From a virus: DNA of 23,341 bases. The notes under the pieces were generated by a model that saw nothing but the letters and a program-made list of their open reading frames with translations, searched no databases and had not been told where the DNA came from. Each line of letters starts with the position of its first letter. Position 1 is the first letter of the stretch. The stretch covers positions 1 to 23,341 of the IMG/VR virus record IMGVR_UViG_3300009423_000033; one strand, written 5' to 3'. Positions 23,340 to 23,341 of the stretch are shown one piece after another. Both the position numbers and the translations under genes were made by a program.

Positions 23340-23341
23340 CC

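Overview
The window is a stretch of a tailed-phage genome, most likely a marine podovirus with a T7-style order of virion genes. Every well-supported gene is on the minus strand, so transcription runs from the right end of the window to the left. The family calls come from reading motifs and gene order; no database search was run.

Layout in the direction of transcription. (1) 23341-22978: a possible gene tail, then about 250 bp of non-coding, hairpin-rich leader with a 23-bp palindromic element, leading to a strong ribosome site. (2) 22977-19577: N4-gp56-like major capsid protein, an intrinsic terminator with a UUCG loop, a small acidic head-associated protein, two adaptor or collar-type proteins and a GNAT-like protein in the T7 gp13 position. 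(3) 19577-8460: the ejection machinery. It comprises two small related internal virion proteins (the second ends in a peptidase-S74-like domain), an 867-residue lytic transglycosylase protein, and a 2351-residue protein with a zincin-like HEALGH...EEWFAD signature and a membrane-active C-terminus. (4) 8450-7445: lysis cassette with a 3-TM holin, a coiled-coil plus TM protein and an M15 peptidase endolysin. (5) 7389-3722: virion appendage genes, preceded by a second copy of the palindromic element. They include a BppU-like protein, a protein with about nine ~19-residue repeats, a fibre with two marine-phage-type repeats, and a 471-residue protein built largely of Thr/Ser tetrapeptide and hexadecapeptide repeats.

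(6) 3722-1: a tightly coupled cassette of mostly enzyme-like genes. It contains a 44-residue coiled-coil protein, a GT-B-like and a GT-A-like glycosyltransferase candidate, an unknown protein, a cupin-like protein, a PAPS-type sulfotransferase and a 2-oxoglutarate/Fe(II) oxygenase-like gene that runs off the left edge.

The most attractive hypothesis is that region 6 glycosylates, sulfates and/or hydroxylates something surface-exposed. The obvious candidate substrate is the Thr/Ser-repeat protein encoded immediately upstream in the same transcription unit, which would make it a mucin-like, enzymatically decorated phage fibre. This is inference from adjacency, coupling and composition.
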